DNA of 64,000 bases from Promicromonospora iranensis (GTDB lineage Bacteria; Actinomycetota; Actinomycetes; Actinomycetales; Cellulomonadaceae): positions 1 to 64,000 of the forward strand of contig NZ_JAJQMN010000018.1 in assembly GCF_028994775.1 (NCBI RefSeq). The letters run 5' to 3'. The notes under the pieces were generated by a model, which saw only the letters and a program-made list of their open reading frames with translations, was not told the origin of the DNA and made no database searches. Position numbers and translations under genes: made by a program. This document shows positions 62,535-64,000 of this stretch, one piece after another; position 1 is the first letter of the stretch, and each line of letters opens with the position of its first letter.

Positions 62535-63397
62535 TTGATTCCCGTCGTCGCGATGCCCTTGATGATGTAGCGCTGGGCGAAGATGAAGAACAGGAGGATC
62601 GGCACCAGGGACACGAGCGACATCGCGAACATCGTCCCGATGCCGCTCTGGGTCTCGGTGTCGACCAGAGACTTCAGGGCCACCGGGACCGTGTACAGCT
62701 CGGTCCGTGTCAGGTACAGCAGGGGCCCGAAGTAGTCGTTCCACGTCCAGATGAAGGTGAAGATCGTCGTGGTGATCAGCGCGGGCTGCATCAACGGCAG
62801 GATCACCGACCAGAAGATGCGGAACGGGCCGGCGCCGTCGATCATCGCCGCCTGGTCGAGCTCGCGCGGCAGGGCGCGGATGAACTGCACCATCAGGAAG
62901 ATGAAGACGGCGTCCGTCGCCAGGAACTTCGGCAGCAGCAGCGGGACGTACGTGTTGATCCATCCCAGCTCCGCGAACAGGATGTACTGCGGGATCACCA
63001 GCACGTGGAACGGCAGCATGATCGTCATCAGGGTCAGCGCCAGGTACAGCTTCCCGGCCCGGAAGTTGAGCCGGGCCAGGGCGTAGGCCGTGAGGGAGCA
63101 GGAGAACAGGTTCCCGATCACCGAGCCGACGCCGATGAGCAGCGAGTTACCCAGGAACAGGGTGAACGGTGAGCCGAGCGCGTCCCAGCCGTCGCCGTAG
63201 TTCTCCAGCGTGATCTCGCTGGGGAACAGCCCGGTCTGGGACAGGATCAGGTTGCTCGGCTTGAACGAGCTCACGAGCATCCACAGCAGCGGATAGATCA
63301 TGAGCAGCACGAACACCGCGAGGACCACGTGCCGCGCGACGCGGCTCAGGGTGCCGCGGCTCAGCGTGCCGCGGCTCAGGGTAGAGGCAGCCATCAT
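62531..63397 (-). CDS. Sugar ABC transporter permease (MalG-like)
   Basis: A 288-residue permease with about six membrane segments (VVLAVFVLLMIYPLLWMLVS first) and EAA motif LDQAAMIDGAGPFRIFWSVI. The N-terminus holds a short TLSRG repeat. ATG 63397 overlaps the stop of the upstream permease (ATGA). It forms the import channel with that permease. Confidence 0.92.
   Translation of the reverse strand: MMAASTLSRGTLSRGTLSRVARHVVLAVFVLLMIYPLLWMLVSSFKPSNLILSQTGLFPSEITLENYGDGWDALGSPFTLFLGNSLLIGVGSVIGNLFSCSLTAYALARLNFRAGKLYLALTLMTIMLPFHVLVIPQYILFAELGWINTYVPLLLPKFLATDAVFIFLMVQFIRALPRELDQAAMIDGAGPFRIFWSVILPLMQPALITTTIFTFIWTWNDYFGPLLYLTRTELYTVPVALKSLVDTETQSGIGTMFAMSLVSLVPILLFFIFAQRYIIKGIATTGIK
63340..63384. 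repeat. 15-bp tandem repeat at the permease N-terminus
   Basis: Three copies of CGCGGCTCAGGGTGC and variants encode TLSRGTLSRGTLSR ahead of the first membrane span. Copy change keeps the frame. Confidence 0.8.
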
Positions 63398-64000
63398 TCG
63401 TCTCCGTAGTAGACCCAGCGCCGCGAGACGATGAAGTTCGCGGCGGTGGCGGCTGCGATGACCAGGAGCAGCACCCACGCCATCGCGGACGCGTACCCCA
63501 TGTCGAAGTTCACGAAGCCGCGCTGGTAGATGTAGAGGGTGTAGAAGAGCGTCGAGTCGAGCGGGCCGCCGCTGCCGCCGCTGACCACGTGCGCCTGCGT
63601 GAAGGCCTGGAAGGCGCTGATCATCTGCAGGATCAGGTTCAGGAAGATGATCGGTGTGAGCAGCGGGATGGTGATCGACACGAACCGCCGCACGCGCCCG
63701 GCGCCGTCGATCATCGAGGCCTCGTAGAGCTCCTCGGGGATCTGCCGCAGCCCGGCCAGGAAGATCACCATCGGCGAGCCGAAGGTCCAGACGTTGAGCA
63801 CCACCAGGGTCGACAGGGCCAGCGACGGGTCCTGCAGCCAGGAGCCCAGCTCGATGCCGAACCAGCCCAGCACGTGATTGACCAGGCCGTTCTCACCGAA
63901 GATCTGCCGCCACAGGATGGCGATCGCGACGCTGCCACCGAGCAGCGAGGGTAGGTAGAAGGCGCTGCGGTAGAGGGACAGCCCGCGCAGCCCCTTGTCG
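63394..64000 (-). CDS. Sugar ABC transporter permease (MalF-like), partial
   Basis: The C-terminal ~200 residues of a permease; the N-terminus lies beyond the right edge. Translation to the window end reads DKGLRGLSLYRSAFYLPSLL and continues through LYEASMIDGAGRVRRFVSIT (EAA loop) to VSRRWVYYGDE. It is the first visible gene of the operon. The binding protein is expected further upstream, outside the window. Confidence 0.92.
   Translation of the reverse strand, partial: DKGLRGLSLYRSAFYLPSLLGGSVAIAILWRQIFGENGLVNHVLGWFGIELGSWLQDPSLALSTLVVLNVWTFGSPMVIFLAGLRQIPEELYEASMIDGAGRVRRFVSITIPLLTPIIFLNLILQMISAFQAFTQAHVVSGGSGGPLDSTLFYTLYIYQRGFVNFDMGYASAMAWVLLLVIAAATAANFIVSRRWVYYGDE

Overview
The window is high-GC actinobacterial DNA. 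Mycothiol amidase (mca), a WhiB1-type regulator, a PdtaS-type kinase and the HemQ/coproporphyrin ferrochelatase pair all point to Actinomycetota. A cellobiose-type uptake operon, beta-mannosidase, alpha-galactosidase and a LAxTG sortase substrate suggest a plant-polysaccharide-using member of the Micrococcales, perhaps Promicromonosporaceae or Cellulomonadaceae. That placement is an inference from gene content. I see no rRNA, tRNA, CRISPR array, prophage or intact insertion sequence.

Layout. 1-7.2 kb: partial export ABC ATPase, a stand-alone FtsK/SpoIIIE (EccC-like) ATPase, a small membrane protein, whiB1, the PdtaS-type kinase and a DUF2505 protein. 7.4-15.0 kb: a ceb-like operon of two tandem paralogous sugar-binding lipoproteins, two permeases, a GH1 beta-glucosidase and a LacI repressor, with palindromic operators between the two lipoprotein genes. 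The last four genes overlap by 4 nt each. 15.1-19.6 kb: bifunctional PutA and a divergent PAS-AraC regulator. 19.6-22.2 kb: a two-gene drug-efflux ABC system divergent from its TetR regulator, with twin operators. 22.5-26.7 kb: glutamate-type dehydrogenase, a PrmC paralogue, HemQ and ferrochelatase. 26.8-32.8 kb: LysR, MFS exporter, glycerate kinase, alanine dehydrogenase with a divergent LysR, and MarR. 32.9-38.3 kb: short-chain uppS, hemolysin III, nitrilase-like hydrolase, a membrane protein, mca, DUF4307 and greA. As I recall it, this matches the Mycobacterium tuberculosis Rv1080c-Rv1086 neighbourhood. 38.3-45.8 kb: an ECF42-type sigma/DGPF pair, ilvA, an AI-2E family protein, a YdeI-like protein, a phosphoesterase, msrA and a pentapeptide-repeat protein. 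45.9-50.7 kb: beta-mannosidase and alpha-galactosidase. 50.8-54.7 kb: a sortase-anchored repeat protein, a LysR ligand-binding domain protein that lacks its HTH, divergent from DUF5997, and an RsmC-like methyltransferase. 54.8-60.4 kb: a secreted beta-helix protein, FKBP, LysR/EamA and LacI. 60.4-64.0 kb: a second sugar ABC operon with an orphan glycoside-hydrolase-like protein.

Three signals are the most unusual. A 23-nt repeat with core TGGTCGAGC occurs seven times at four loci, two of them inside open reading frames. A possible split LysR regulator is formed by the HTH-less LysR ligand domain and DUF5997. The glycoside-hydrolase-like protein of the last operon and the secreted beta-helix protein have unassigned substrates.
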